A stretch of 64,000 nt of DNA from Rhodoferax_B ferrireducens_A. Its GTDB lineage: Bacteria; Pseudomonadota; Gammaproteobacteria; Burkholderiales; Burkholderiaceae_C. The DNA is taken from NCBI RefSeq assembly GCF_031458075.1, contig NZ_JAVDXT010000001.1:1674001-1738000 (forward strand), given 5' to 3'. A model generated the notes under the pieces. That model was not told the origin of the DNA and did not search any database. It worked only from the letters and a program-made list of their open reading frames with translations. Positions 25,403 through 34,076 of this stretch are shown piece by piece; the stretch's first letter is position 1, and every line of letters begins with the position of its first letter. The position numbers and the translations under genes were made by a program.

Positions 25403-26148
25403 TCTTGATTCTGTAACTTGTAGCTAATCGATCGCCCGATGAACACAGGATTGCCCTGAACGTAGCGTTTGAAGAGCCGCTTGGGTTCTAGGGCTAGGCG
25501 GTAGATCCATTCAAGGCCGCATTGGCGCATCCATTGCGGAGCGCGAGCGACTTTGCCGCCCAAGAAGTCGATGATGGCGCCACCGCACACGATCAAGCAT
25601 GCAAAACCAAGTTGTTGGCGCAGTTGTGCTGCTACTTGCTCTTGCTTTGGCATGCCCATACCCAAAATGATGAGCGCGGGGCGCTGTTCAAGCGCTAATG
25701 CAACGTAGTCTGTTGCTTGCAAAAAGCCGTTAGCCAGGCTGAGGTGACTTTGGGGAGCCAGCGTGGCGGTAATGGCGTGTGCCGCCTTGCCAATGTAGGG
25801 CTCTTGGGTACCGTACAGCGCGATAGGGCGCCCGTTGAATTGGATGATCAGGCGTGGGATGAGGTCGGTGCCATTGAGGTTTAGTCCCGCGGGGGTGGAC
25901 AGCATTTTGTACATCAAGGCCATGCCGATACCATCGCGGTACAGGGTATCGGCGGTAGTCAGCGCGTTAAAAAATGGCACGGATTCAGCCACGCTGTTCA
26001 TCGCGTGGGCATTAACGAATGCCAGTACATGGGCGTGATCCGTACTGCTAAGTACGTTGATTTGGTGTTGTAGCTCTTCTGTGGTTTGGAGCAAGCTGAT
26101 TTTGGATATAAGCGTGCGCCAATGGGATTGCCAAAGGTGGTGTGACAT
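25399..26148 (-). CDS. WecG/TagA/CpsF family glycosyltransferase (GT26)
   Basis: Adds a sugar, typically the second one, to an undecaprenyl-diphosphate-linked sugar at the inner membrane face. The 249 residues carry the GT26 hallmarks GIGMALMYKML, LNGTDLIPRL, IILGMGMPKQE, and ICGGA-type CGGAIIDFLGG, with APQWMRQCGLEWIYRL toward the C-terminus. It is the first glycosyltransferase after epsI and has GC content like the eps genes rather than the AT-rich genes beyond it. Donor unknown: ManNAcA and ManNAc are used by characterised relatives. Confidence 0.9.
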   Translation of the reverse strand: MSHHLWQSHWRTLISKISLLQTTEELQHQINVLSSTDHAHVLAFVNAHAMNSVAESVPFFNALTTADTLYRDGIGMALMYKMLSTPAGLNLNGTDLIPRLIIQFNGRPIALYGTQEPYIGKAAHAITATLAPQSHLSLANGFLQATDYVALALEQRPALIILGMGMPKQEQVAAQLRQQLGFACLIVCGGAIIDFLGGKVARAPQWMRQCGLEWIYRLALEPKRLFKRYVQGNPVFIGRSISYKLQNQE

Positions 26149-26153
26149 GTGTT

Positions 26154-26843
26154 CTAGAGCTTTTGCAAGCCGGCAAAGCGAGGGGCTAGTAGGTTGGGAA
26201 GGGATTGCACCATGTCTGCAGAAAATTGTTCTTGTAGCAGGTAAGCGTGGGTAATGTTCTCATCGATGGATGACACACGCACAAGCATGCCGTCAGGGAT
26301 GTACCCCTTGGTGCCATATTGCATTTCAACCAGCTTTTTGTGGAGGCCATCCTTGAATACTTTGTCTCCGACCATGGTCCAGTAGGTTACGGGCTCACGG
26401 CGGTTGCCAAGCTGGGTGTCTAAGCGTGTGCCTGTGATCGTGCGGCCTGCTAAATGAAGTTCGCTGGCTTGTTTGTTAAGTAGCTTGAACCCTTGTGCGG
26501 GGTAGCACGCCTCGGGCTGGTGAAGTTGCAGGCTGTCTCGTTGGTCGCGCCCATAAGCAATAGACAGCATGACGCGGTAGCCTTTGCTATTTATATATGT
26601 ACGAGTAAGTGTCTCGGTATAGATGGCGTTGATGAGCTGCTCGCTGGATGGGTCGACAATTTGCGATGCTTCAAATGGCAGTTCACGCCAATCGCCAAAG
26701 GCTGCGGGCACGGCAGATCGCAGCTGGAGTGGGGCAAGTTGGTCTGCCAAGAAGATGGTGGGGGTCAATGCCCACGCAATGCCTGCAGTAGCCAGCATCA
26801 GTGAGAGCAAAAAAATGCTGGCAGCAGGGCCGGGGCGCATCAT
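26154..26843 (-). CDS. epsI: Exosortase-associated protein EpsI
   Basis: 229-residue partner of exosortase in EPS loci. One N-terminal membrane anchor (about 8-27) leads to a periplasmic domain with the family block LQLHQPEACYPAQGFK and YWTMVGDKVF. Its molecular function is not established, although it is tightly linked to exosortase and needed for EPS in characterised loci such as methanolan. Four-base overlap with xrtB upstream (ATGA type) and six bases to the WecG/TagA gene downstream. Confidence 0.9.
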   Translation of the reverse strand: MMRPGPAASIFLLSLMLATAGIAWALTPTIFLADQLAPLQLRSAVPAAFGDWRELPFEASQIVDPSSEQLINAIYTETLTRTYINSKGYRVMLSIAYGRDQRDSLQLHQPEACYPAQGFKLLNKQASELHLAGRTITGTRLDTQLGNRREPVTYWTMVGDKVFKDGLHKKLVEMQYGTKGYIPDGMLVRVSSIDENITHAYLLQEQFSADMVQSLPNLLAPRFAGLQKL

Positions 26844-27742
26844 GCTGCGACACCCATAGCGCCAAGACGTTTGCCGCGCAATCGCTCAGCCACGTGCAGT
26901 AAAGAGTCGATTGCAATGATGAGCAGTAATGCACTTAAAAATAGTACGAGCCCAGCAAAGCTGTGCAAGAAGCCTTGGCCTGCTTTGTCGCCAAGGTGGT
27001 ATGTGATTAAGCTGAGGCTTATGACGCGGATGACATTGGCCGTAAACGAAATGGGCACAATGAGAAGAGCTAGGCCGACGTTGCGAAAGAGCGAGTCGCG
27101 TTGCACTAAACGCAAGTACAGGAGGCCTAACGCTTCCAAAGTGAGTAGCGTGTGTAGGCCGGCGCAGGCGTCGGCTACCAGCAGTCTGTATTGGCCTATT
27201 TGCAGCGTTACGCCGTTGCGGCCAATGGGGTAGCCCGCCCAAAACAGCACATTTTCAGCGGCATAGGAGACGGCCATTTTCATGGGCATAGTGACGGTGT
27301 CCACCACTGGGGATGGAAGTGGCACCATGAATAGCATGAAGAAGAGGCCAAACCACTGAGATTTGAGTGCTGCAGTGCCGCGCTGTAGCAACAGCAGGGC
27401 AGCTAGCAGCCAAATGATGGAGCCGATCTCAAAAAGCAAAATGCCTTGGGATCTGCCCACCGCATACAGTACCAAGCCAACCGCAAAAACGGGCCAGCCC
27501 CATGCGCTGCTGGGGTGGCCATGGGCTGCTGTTTCCATTGCTGACCAGTTGTGATACATCAGCCATACGGAAATGCTCAGCACGATGGGGCCGTGCATTT
27601 GTTGGTCATTGCTCCAGATACCCTGAAACAAGCCCACTAGGCTGGGGCCATACAGTGCGATTAGCCCCAGCACGATTGGAGCCCAAATCCACACTGCGGC
27701 TGTGCGTGCATGGGCCAGTTCAGAAGAACCTCTATGTGTCAT
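26840..27742 (-). CDS. xrtB: Exosortase B
   Basis: Inner-membrane cysteine transpeptidase-like protease that recognises C-terminal PEP-CTERM signals. The 300 residues have about eight helices and the exosortase triad: Cys193 in VADACAGLHTLL, Arg239 in TANVIRVISL and His260 in GFLHSFAGL. Exosortase type B is inferred from its companions EpsI, EpsG, EpsF, EpsE, EpsD and EpsL. It overlaps epsG by 11 bases and epsI by four. The probable substrate is the PEP-CTERM protein at 34128-34685. Confidence 0.92.
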   Translation of the reverse strand: MTHRGSSELAHARTAAVWIWAPIVLGLIALYGPSLVGLFQGIWSNDQQMHGPIVLSISVWLMYHNWSAMETAAHGHPSSAWGWPVFAVGLVLYAVGRSQGILLFEIGSIIWLLAALLLLQRGTAALKSQWFGLFFMLFMVPLPSPVVDTVTMPMKMAVSYAAENVLFWAGYPIGRNGVTLQIGQYRLLVADACAGLHTLLTLEALGLLYLRLVQRDSLFRNVGLALLIVPISFTANVIRVISLSLITYHLGDKAGQGFLHSFAGLVLFLSALLLIIAIDSLLHVAERLRGKRLGAMGVAA

Positions 27743-28604
27743 TCAGCACCGAGCCGACCAGTGCCACCCCGCTGTCTTGTAGGCGGCGTGCCAACTGGAC
27801 CGTTTGGGGTAGACGGCTTTGGTTTTTACGCGCTACTAAGAGTGCTGCGCCGGCGCGCGAAGCAATAATTTCAGCATCGGCGAATTCAGTGCTTGGCGGC
27901 GTGTCAATGATGACAACGTCAAATTTGTGGCTTGCAATGTTTAGCAAGTCGCCAAAGGTTGCACGGCCCAGTAGTTCTTGGGGGTTCGGTGGAACCGCGC
28001 CCGCCGACAAGATGGCTAGTCCGGGTAGGCCTGGTATGAGTTGCGCGGCTTCCAGGCCGGCACGGCCGGCCAACACGCCAGACAAGCCGGCATTTTTGCC
28101 CAGCTTGAACAGCCCATGCTGGCCTTGCCCGGGTTGGGCGCGCAGGTCGCCGTCTATCAGCAATGTGCGTTGCCCTTGCTGGGCAAACACGACCGCGAGG
28201 TTTCCGGCCAGAAAGCTTTTGCCTTCGGCTCGCCCAGCACTAACTACCGCTAGAACTTTTCGCGAAGTATCGGTGCTAAACCAGCGTAGCATCAGTTGGC
28301 TGCGTACGGCGCGCAGGTTTTCACCAACCCGGCTGAATGGTTTGTAGGCAGCTATGAGCTCGGGGCTTAGGCTGAAGTCGCCGTCACGCAAGTACGAGTA
28401 GTCAAACTGTTTCGACAGGGCGAAATCAATGTCGTCTTTTGTGAGGACTTTAAGAGCGATTGCAGCCTCTCCAAATTGGACGTTGTCTTTTTGCTGACGC
28501 TCCACCACACGTGCAGCATCCTCAATAGTCAAGCGACCTGAGGCAACAAGAATGTCACCAATTGAACGGGAGGCGCCAGTGGTTCTTGGTACGGGGGCGT
28601 TCAT
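27732..28604 (-). CDS. epsG: EpsG-type chain-length tyrosine kinase homologue (BY-kinase)
   Basis: Cytosolic ATPase partner of the Wzz-like EpsF, controlling polymer length and export. Residues 10-70 form two imperfect repeats (SIGDILVASGRL and QFGEAAIALKVL) resembling MshEN/GspE N-terminal repeats. The P-loop domain follows: SAGRAEGKSFLA near 112-123, LLIDGDLRAQPG near 140, and VVIIDTPPS near 220. The C-terminus stops at LVGSVLNDT without the tyrosine cluster found in many BY-kinases, so autophosphorylation may be absent or elsewhere. Normal Walker A prime has DAD; here it is DGD. Overlaps epsF by four bases. Confidence 0.87.
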   Translation of the reverse strand: MNAPVPRTTGASRSIGDILVASGRLTIEDAARVVERQQKDNVQFGEAAIALKVLTKDDIDFALSKQFDYSYLRDGDFSLSPELIAAYKPFSRVGENLRAVRSQLMLRWFSTDTSRKVLAVVSAGRAEGKSFLAGNLAVVFAQQGQRTLLIDGDLRAQPGQGQHGLFKLGKNAGLSGVLAGRAGLEAAQLIPGLPGLAILSAGAVPPNPQELLGRATFGDLLNIASHKFDVVIIDTPPSTEFADAEIIASRAGAALLVARKNQSRLPQTVQLARRLQDSGVALVGSVLNDT

Positions 28605-29983
28605 CGGCTAGCTCCGCTGCTGTTATTCGATAGTTTCAAAATGCCAGACGCGGAGCTTATTGAGCCCAATACAGGCAGATCCAGCGCTTCAATCAAATCT
28701 TCGGTAGACCGCACTCGGCGATTGGCAAGTTCCAAAACCAGTGATAAGCCAATACCCAGGAAGGTACCTAAGAACACTGCAACCAAGACGTTCAAGAGCA
28801 CTTTGGGTTTAGACGAGCTGGTGGGCGCAGATGCAGAGTTGAGCACTGCAATATTGGTTTGGGTCGTTTGGCTTTCAATATTGGTTTGAGATGCACGCTG
28901 GCTTACCAACTCAAAAGCGCGCTGTGCGGACTCAATGTCGCGGCGCAATACGTTGAGTTCATCGCGCTGCTTGTTCAATACCAAAACCCGCGCTTTCTGG
29001 GTTGCGAGTGAACCTTGCAGTTCTGCCTCGCGTTGCTTGCCAACTTGGTAGCTCGTTTCTATGGAGCTGGTAATTTTTCGAGTTTCTGAGTCTAGTTGAG
29101 CCTTCAGGGTTGCGAGTTCAGATTCCGAACGTTGAGTCTGCGGGTGATTGGCACCCAGATTACCTTTGCTCTCATTAAGCTTGGCTTCCAGTCGCGCAAT
29201 ATCTGCTTTCAATCCATTGATTAATGGACTTTGCATGACCTCTGCAACGGTGTCTGCTTTACCATTGCGACGCTTACTTTGGCTATCGGTAGTTTGGCCT
29301 TGCACGCTGGTCAGCAGGCTACTAGTCTCATTCAATTTGGCTGTTTCAAAGTCCAGTCGTTCGTCTGCAGAGGTGATCCCATTTTTTTGCTGGTAGTCCG
29401 ATAAAACCTGCTGCGCTTTCTCAAGTTTCTCGCGGGCTGCTTTGGTTTGGTCTTCAAAAAATGTCGCGTACTGCCGCGCAGGTGCTACACGCAAATCCAG
29501 ATTTACGTCGATATAGGCCTTGGCAAAGGCATTCGCAACAGCCGCAGCAAAATCGGGATTGGTCCCGGTGTAGCTAATATTAATTACATTGCTTTCGCGT
29601 GAAGGGCGAACATCAAGGTTGCGCTGAAGTCGGGTTGCGAGCCAGTCAATAATGTCGCCTTGCCCTTGGGTTGCTTCTCGCCACTGATCCTGCATCGCCG
29701 GGATCGTGTCCATTTTTAAGAGTTTGACAACAGCGGCTGCCACGCGGTCGCTGTTAATGATGTCCACCTGTGTCGCCATAAAACCTGGCGCAATCACACC
29801 TTGCACGATGAGCCCACTAACCAAGTCCGGGGACTTGGCGTCAACTACCATCGCTGCGCTGGCCGTGTATTGCTTTGGCAAGTAAAGGCTAATTGCAAGA
29901 GTAGCGGCAACTGCTATGAGTAAGGTCGTTAGGCCTACTTTATAACGGGCGCGCAATATCAGAAGAAACTGTTGGATTGTCAT
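28601..29983 (-). CDS. epsF: Chain-length determinant protein EpsF (Wzz/PCP family)
   Basis: Inner-membrane polysaccharide co-polymerase that sets chain length and links EpsG to the outer-membrane exporter. The Wzz domain begins at residue 3, with a first membrane helix near 16-35 (VGLTTLLIAVAATLAISLYL). A long periplasmic coiled coil covers about 160-390 and a second helix lies near 397-418. The cytoplasmic tail RRVRSTEDLIEALDLPVLGSI would contact EpsG. Length 460 is normal. It lies two bases after epsE and overlaps epsG by four. Confidence 0.9.
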   Translation of the reverse strand: MTIQQFLLILRARYKVGLTTLLIAVAATLAISLYLPKQYTASAAMVVDAKSPDLVSGLIVQGVIAPGFMATQVDIINSDRVAAAVVKLLKMDTIPAMQDQWREATQGQGDIIDWLATRLQRNLDVRPSRESNVINISYTGTNPDFAAAVANAFAKAYIDVNLDLRVAPARQYATFFEDQTKAAREKLEKAQQVLSDYQQKNGITSADERLDFETAKLNETSSLLTSVQGQTTDSQSKRRNGKADTVAEVMQSPLINGLKADIARLEAKLNESKGNLGANHPQTQRSESELATLKAQLDSETRKITSSIETSYQVGKQREAELQGSLATQKARVLVLNKQRDELNVLRRDIESAQRAFELVSQRASQTNIESQTTQTNIAVLNSASAPTSSSKPKVLLNVLVAVFLGTFLGIGLSLVLELANRRVRSTEDLIEALDLPVLGSISSASGILKLSNNSSGASR

Positions 29984-29985
29984 AA

Positions 29986-30846
29986 TTAGAAAATGCTTTC
30001 TTTGACGTAGATGACGTCATTGGGAAGCACAGGGTCGGTCAGGGCTGGTTCCATCTGCTGAACTTGGCCATTGGGTAATTTGCGGTGCAGGCGTAAACGC
30101 TTTTCAGTGCCTCGTGCGCTTGGTCCACCACCTTGGGCTAGGGCTTGCATAACGGTCATGTTGCGTTCAATGCGGTATGAACCTGGGCGTTGTGCTTCGC
30201 CATAAATAAAGAACACTGGGGCGCGGCGGACATAGATGGTGTCACCACCCTGCAGCAGTAGGTTGTCTTGCAGGTTTTCGCTCAAAAAGATGGAGGGGAT
30301 GTCGATCTCTTTACGGAAGGGTTTGCCGTCGCGCATGCCCGCAACGATGGCAATGTCGTCTCCATCTGGGGTGGCGCCACCTGCATTGGCTAGCATATCG
30401 CTCAGCCTTGTGTTCGCGGACTCTAAAGGAAAACGCCCTGGGCGAGCTACTTGGCCCAGGACGGCAATTTGATTACCGCGAATCTGGACTAGTACGATGC
30501 TGACCTGAGGTTTGACAAGGAAGCCGCCGCTTTCCAGTGCATCGGCAATTTTCTTTTCCGCTCCCGCGATGGGTAACCCACCCACCGGGACCGTTCCGAT
30601 CAGCGGGAATGTGATCGCGCCACCTTCAGAAACACGTGTCTCCATGGTGAGGTCTGGATTTTGAAACACCTGTATGCGAATGGAGTCACCGGCGGCCAGC
30701 GGGTAATCGGGTTGCGTTTGTGCTTGGGCAGCTAGGCTGCAAAACAAGACAAAGGCGGCTAGCAGCAAGTGGATAGGGCGAAGCAGGCGCAGCGTCATAA
30801 GTTGTTTCCGTGTGCCGATGGGGGCATTGAAGTACATGGTTGTCAT
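29986..30846 (-). CDS. epsE: Polysaccharide export protein EpsE (Wza-like)
   Basis: Periplasmic/outer-membrane export component with Poly_export and SLBB domains. DYPLAAGDSIRIQVFQNPDL starts the Poly_export domain near residue 47; SLBB repeats follow near 130-210 (IAVLGQVARPGRFPL) and 215-280 (VFFIYGEAQRPGSYRIE). The first ATG overlaps the epsD stop by four bases. A second ATG at residue 17 (MTLRLLRPIHLLLAAFVLF) gives a more typical signal peptide, so the true start may be about 30798. No lipobox cysteine is obvious; the lone early Cys is in LFCSLAAQA, where C-S could be a lipidation site. Confidence 0.9.
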   Translation of the reverse strand: MTTMYFNAPIGTRKQLMTLRLLRPIHLLLAAFVLFCSLAAQAQTQPDYPLAAGDSIRIQVFQNPDLTMETRVSEGGAITFPLIGTVPVGGLPIAGAEKKIADALESGGFLVKPQVSIVLVQIRGNQIAVLGQVARPGRFPLESANTRLSDMLANAGGATPDGDDIAIVAGMRDGKPFRKEIDIPSIFLSENLQDNLLLQGGDTIYVRRAPVFFIYGEAQRPGSYRIERNMTVMQALAQGGGPSARGTEKRLRLHRKLPNGQVQQMEPALTDPVLPNDVIYVKESIF

Positions 30847-31760
30847 TTGAGTCCGGCGACACCTTTCTCGATGTTGTTTGAGTTGTCTGTAGATGGCGTG
30901 CGTGAAGCCGATTCAGCTTTGGCAAATTCGCCCATATAGGTGATTTTGGTGTTAGCCCGTAGTTCTTTGAGTTTTGCCGTCATGGCTTCGCCAGTGCGTT
31001 GGTTGCTCAAGAATTTTTCAATACTAGGCAGTGCTTCCGCCTCGGTTATAGGCGCTTGTTGTGACGAATTAATGCGCAAAAATGTGATGGCCTGGGTGGC
31101 TTCCAGCACGGCGCTTTGCCCGTCTTTGAGCGGGTGAATAGTGGCCAGCATTTCTAATGGAATTTGTTCTGCGGTACGACTTGCACTGCCACTGCTAAAT
31201 GCGATGTCTTTGCCTTTGAGCCAAGCCGATACTTCCTCTGTGGTTTTGCCTCCTGCCGCCAAGCTGCGTAGCTGTTGGGCTAAGTTTGGCATCGTAGGCA
31301 CAATGATCTCCTGTAGATTGAAGATGCGTCGCTCCGCAAACAATTCGGGATGTTTTACGTAGTAGCTTTTAATCTCCTCAGGTGTGGGTTTGGTTAGGCT
31401 GCTCGTAATCTGTTGCATGTAGGCCTTGGCCAGCACCTCGCGCCGGGCAGCTTCAATTTCAGCGACAACCTGCGGAGAGCGATTGAGCTTGCTTTCGGTG
31501 GCTTCGTTTATTGCCAGTTGTTGGTCAATAAGCTTCTCTAGGACTTCGTGCCCCATTGCAGAGACCGAAGCATTGGCCGTGCCAGCATGACGAAGTACCT
31601 GGTTAATCTGATGTACCGAGATTTCTTCAGAGCCAACTTTTGCTACTACCTGGGTGCTTACGCCTTGATTGTCTTTACTCCCACACGCAGCGAGACCTAG
31701 TGCAAGTGTCACTGCAAAAAAGGAGGTGTGGGCTAGGGTGAAGGTTCGCGTCATACTCAA
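30843..31760 (-). CDS. epsD: EpsD-family peptidyl-prolyl cis-trans isomerase, lipoprotein
   Basis: SurA/PpiD-like periplasmic folding factor tied to EPS loci. The signal peptide ends in a lipobox LGLAAC with Cys26, so it should be membrane-anchored by lipid. Residues 45-150 are the SurA-like chaperone helices (VHQINQVLRHAGTANASV, LEKLIDQQLAINEA). A parvulin-like region follows about 150-270, but it is degenerate. The role is probably to help the EpsL/EpsE outer-membrane proteins fold. Four-base overlap with epsE and three bases after epsL. Confidence 0.87.
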   Translation of the reverse strand: MSMTRTFTLAHTSFFAVTLALGLAACGSKDNQGVSTQVVAKVGSEEISVHQINQVLRHAGTANASVSAMGHEVLEKLIDQQLAINEATESKLNRSPQVVAEIEAARREVLAKAYMQQITSSLTKPTPEEIKSYYVKHPELFAERRIFNLQEIIVPTMPNLAQQLRSLAAGGKTTEEVSAWLKGKDIAFSSGSASRTAEQIPLEMLATIHPLKDGQSAVLEATQAITFLRINSSQQAPITEAEALPSIEKFLSNQRTGEAMTAKLKELRANTKITYMGEFAKAESASRTPSTDNSNNIEKGVAGLK

Positions 31761-31763
31761 AAA

Positions 31764-32966
31764 CTAGAAGCTATATTTGGCTGCAATCGTCGCCATATTG
31801 CTGTCGTAGTCAAAGCCAGGCTGATTTGATGTACGTCGGGCTTTTTGTAATGAGGTTGTGAGCCCGAGGTTTTGGTAGGGCTGCCACTCTAGGCTCAAGC
31901 TTGCATCGTGGGTCGTGTCGCTGCGCTGGCTTGCTGGAGTGCTGCCGGGGGAGTCCAGGTAGTCACGTAAGGCTATCTCGTAGCGCAGGCGTATAGCGGT
32001 CTTGGGAGTGATCTGCCATACAGGACTAAGAGACAGCCGGTCTGTACGGGTGAAGTTTGTACTGCTTGTTTGGTAGCTGGCCAATTCGTGGACCCAGCTG
32101 GCCGTTAACGCAGATTTACCAGAAATATCCCATTTGAGGCTAGCTCCTGCATTGATGCCGCTGTAGTCGCGCTGATTAAAGTTCGGGTGGGTTCTACTGA
32201 TGTAGGCAGCGTTGATGTCAACTACGGTCTGGCCGCTCAATGGCCAATGCAGCCTCAATTCGTTGTCTTGCTGACTGAAACGATTGTCAAGGAGCGTCGA
32301 GGGTTGCAAGGTTCGGTTTGTGTACTTACCGTTGATTCTCTTGAATGCATAAGAGAGCGCGGTGCCTGAAGACCATACATAGCGTAGGCCAACATCCCCT
32401 GATGTGGTCGATGTACTGCCTTCTGCGGCCAGCGGAAGCACATTGTTTTGAGCTGCCGCGGTAACACCACCTATTACGCGCCATGCCGCACCCAGCTCAT
32501 AGATGGTGTCTAACCGAGTGGCGGTGTCTGTGCGCTGGTTGCGTACGTTTTGAGTCTGATTGTCTGCAAAGCTGTTTAACGTTTCTTTGCGAGTACTGGT
32601 TAGATTACCGTGCAGCTTGGGGGTAAGGCTCCACCGCCATGCGGCACTAGCGTTGTGAGCCATAAAACTGAGGTAGCTGTTTTGCTGGTATCTGGAGTCA
32701 ATGAGGTTGAGGTCGACCTCAAAGCGCTGCAGGCTGTAAGGCTTGTTGAAGCTTAGTCCTACCGACGATTGACTGATGCGTTCCGTTGCACTGGCGTTAC
32801 CGCCTAGCGCCAGCGTGCTGGCGGGTAAGCGAAAGAGATTGTTGTCGGTTTGCAGCGCATATCCCGCATTCAGCTTAAATGTGTCTTCCGTCTGCGCCCA
32901 GGCGGGCCGCATGCTTGTCAAGAGCAGCAGGGCGGGGATCAGAGCGTACGGGCGTTTTACATGCAT
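31764..32966 (-). CDS. epsL: EpsL-family outer-membrane beta-barrel protein
   Basis: 400-residue secreted protein with a signal peptide (residues 1-24, ending RPAWA) and a mature part made of alternating polar/aromatic beta strands ending in the outer-membrane insertion signature ATIAAKYSF (C-terminal Phe). It matches the XrtB-linked EpsL proteins, thought to be part of the export channel or an outer-membrane anchor for polysaccharide. The N-terminal LNAGYALQTDNNLFRLP strand is typical. First gene of the right minus operon; a 193-base gap with palindromes lies before it. Confidence 0.86.
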   Translation of the reverse strand: MHVKRPYALIPALLLLTSMRPAWAQTEDTFKLNAGYALQTDNNLFRLPASTLALGGNASATERISQSSVGLSFNKPYSLQRFEVDLNLIDSRYQQNSYLSFMAHNASAAWRWSLTPKLHGNLTSTRKETLNSFADNQTQNVRNQRTDTATRLDTIYELGAAWRVIGGVTAAAQNNVLPLAAEGSTSTTSGDVGLRYVWSSGTALSYAFKRINGKYTNRTLQPSTLLDNRFSQQDNELRLHWPLSGQTVVDINAAYISRTHPNFNQRDYSGINAGASLKWDISGKSALTASWVHELASYQTSSTNFTRTDRLSLSPVWQITPKTAIRLRYEIALRDYLDSPGSTPASQRSDTTHDASLSLEWQPYQNLGLTTSLQKARRTSNQPGFDYDSNMATIAAKYSF

Positions 32967-33100
32967 GCGTTGAGGGTTAGCTGATTTATGACCACCTGAT
33001 GGGTCGTTGAAAGATAAAGCAATGTAGATGCCAGCAACCCGTAGGTTTGGTTAATCAACAGCACCGCCGATATTGCCTTTCTTTGCGATAGCGTCTTAGG

Positions 33101-33112
33101 TCTCAGCTGAGA
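33101..33112. promoter_or_regulatory. 12-base perfect palindrome upstream of epsL
   Basis: TCTCAGCTGAGA lies 135 bases before the epsL start, in the gap after epsA. One half also pairs with a nearby GCTGAG to give an alternative hairpin. LuxR-type regulators bind such inverted repeats, so it is a candidate EpsA site. No T-run is present, so it is unlikely to terminate epsA. Confidence 0.4.
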
Positions 33113-33159
33113 TTTCGCTCAGCCGGTCGCAACACCGGGTTTGACCTTATTGCGCGCCA

Positions 33160-33942
33160 TTATGCATGCTCCGGCAGCGCTTTAAGCTTGCCAACGGCTT
33201 GTGCACGATTACTTACATTTAGCTTCTTGTAGACGCGTTGCATATGGTTTTTGACTGTAAATGCGCTGATTTCCAGAATGCTACCTATTTCAGAATTGGT
33301 CTTTCCTGCTTTGACCCAGCTTAGGATTTCAGCTTCGCGTTCGCTTAAGTCATGGTTCTTTTTCAACAATTTACCGGTTGGCGTCTGGCTTTCAGGTTGA
33401 GTTGTATGTGTCTGCTGGGGTTGGGGGGAGATCTGGCGCAAAGCGGTGTCTATGTACGGCAGTAGCATGGACATTGCACTACGCTCAATCTGGCTGAGCG
33501 GTGCACATCTGCTGAAAATTACGTACAGGCAGTCCTGGCTTCCTCTTGCGTCACGGATGCCATGCACCATGACAAATTGCATCTCTCTTAGTGCAAAGCC
33601 GGAGTCGTCAACTGGAAAGCTATATTCGTCCGGATGGTGCATGAAGGGTTTTCCTCCACATTCGATCCATCGTGCGAACCAGTGCTGTAGCAAGGCGGTG
33701 ATGGATCTAGATGGGATGCCTGGGGTATCGATACCGGTGACTGGCGAAATGACGTCGTGTTGCACCTGGCCTTTGGCGAATTGACCCCAAGCTACTATCA
33801 ATATGTCGTGCGGTAGATAGCGCTGCATATCGCCTTGCAGCCATACTCGCATATCTGCGTGGTTGCGCACATCCACTGAGCTGCTGATAACGCGATGGAA
33901 ATGCTGGAGTTCATCAAAGGACAAAGATCGCAGAAACACCAT
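33160..33942 (-). CDS. epsA: EpsA, LuxR-type transcriptional regulator of the EPS/exosortase locus
   Basis: 260-residue DNA-binding protein. The LuxR helix-turn-helix is at about 195-255 (LSEREAEILSWVKAGKTNSEIG, FTVKNHMQRVYKKLNV). The 190-residue N-terminal part is not a receiver domain and lacks the acyl-homoserine-lactone domain pattern; it matches only what I know of EpsA-type regulators. GGAG precedes the ATG at 33942. It precedes epsL in the same direction and is separated from it by 193 bases holding a palindrome, so it probably controls the eps operon. A CRP-like site lies upstream at 34051. Confidence 0.85.
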   Translation of the reverse strand: MVFLRSLSFDELQHFHRVISSSVDVRNHADMRVWLQGDMQRYLPHDILIVAWGQFAKGQVQHDVISPVTGIDTPGIPSRSITALLQHWFARWIECGGKPFMHHPDEYSFPVDDSGFALREMQFVMVHGIRDARGSQDCLYVIFSRCAPLSQIERSAMSMLLPYIDTALRQISPQPQQTHTTQPESQTPTGKLLKKNHDLSEREAEILSWVKAGKTNSEIGSILEISAFTVKNHMQRVYKKLNVSNRAQAVGKLKALPEHA

Positions 33943-34050
33943 GGGTGGAACTCCGGCAATTGGATATCGTTATGAAACGTAAAAGATGCAGCTTGAGCTG
34001 ATCTTGGCGTGAATTCTATGGAGCTGAATGCTGCGCTGCAGCATGGTCTT

Positions 34051-34066
34051 TGTGATAAATCTCACT
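34051..34066. promoter_or_regulatory. CRP/Vfr/Clp-like binding site
   Basis: TGTGATAAATCTCACT matches TGTGA-N6-TCACA at nine of ten defined positions. It lies about 110 bases upstream of the epsA start. A CRP-family regulator here would link EPS/exosortase expression to cAMP or cyclic di-GMP, depending on the protein. Motif match only. Confidence 0.4.
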
Positions 34067-34076
34067 TAATTCAGGC

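Noticed and set aside
33160..33942. EpsA as a quorum-sensing LuxR or a response regulator
   Set aside because: The N-terminal part has neither the acyl-homoserine-lactone-binding pattern nor a receiver-domain Asp/Lys pattern.
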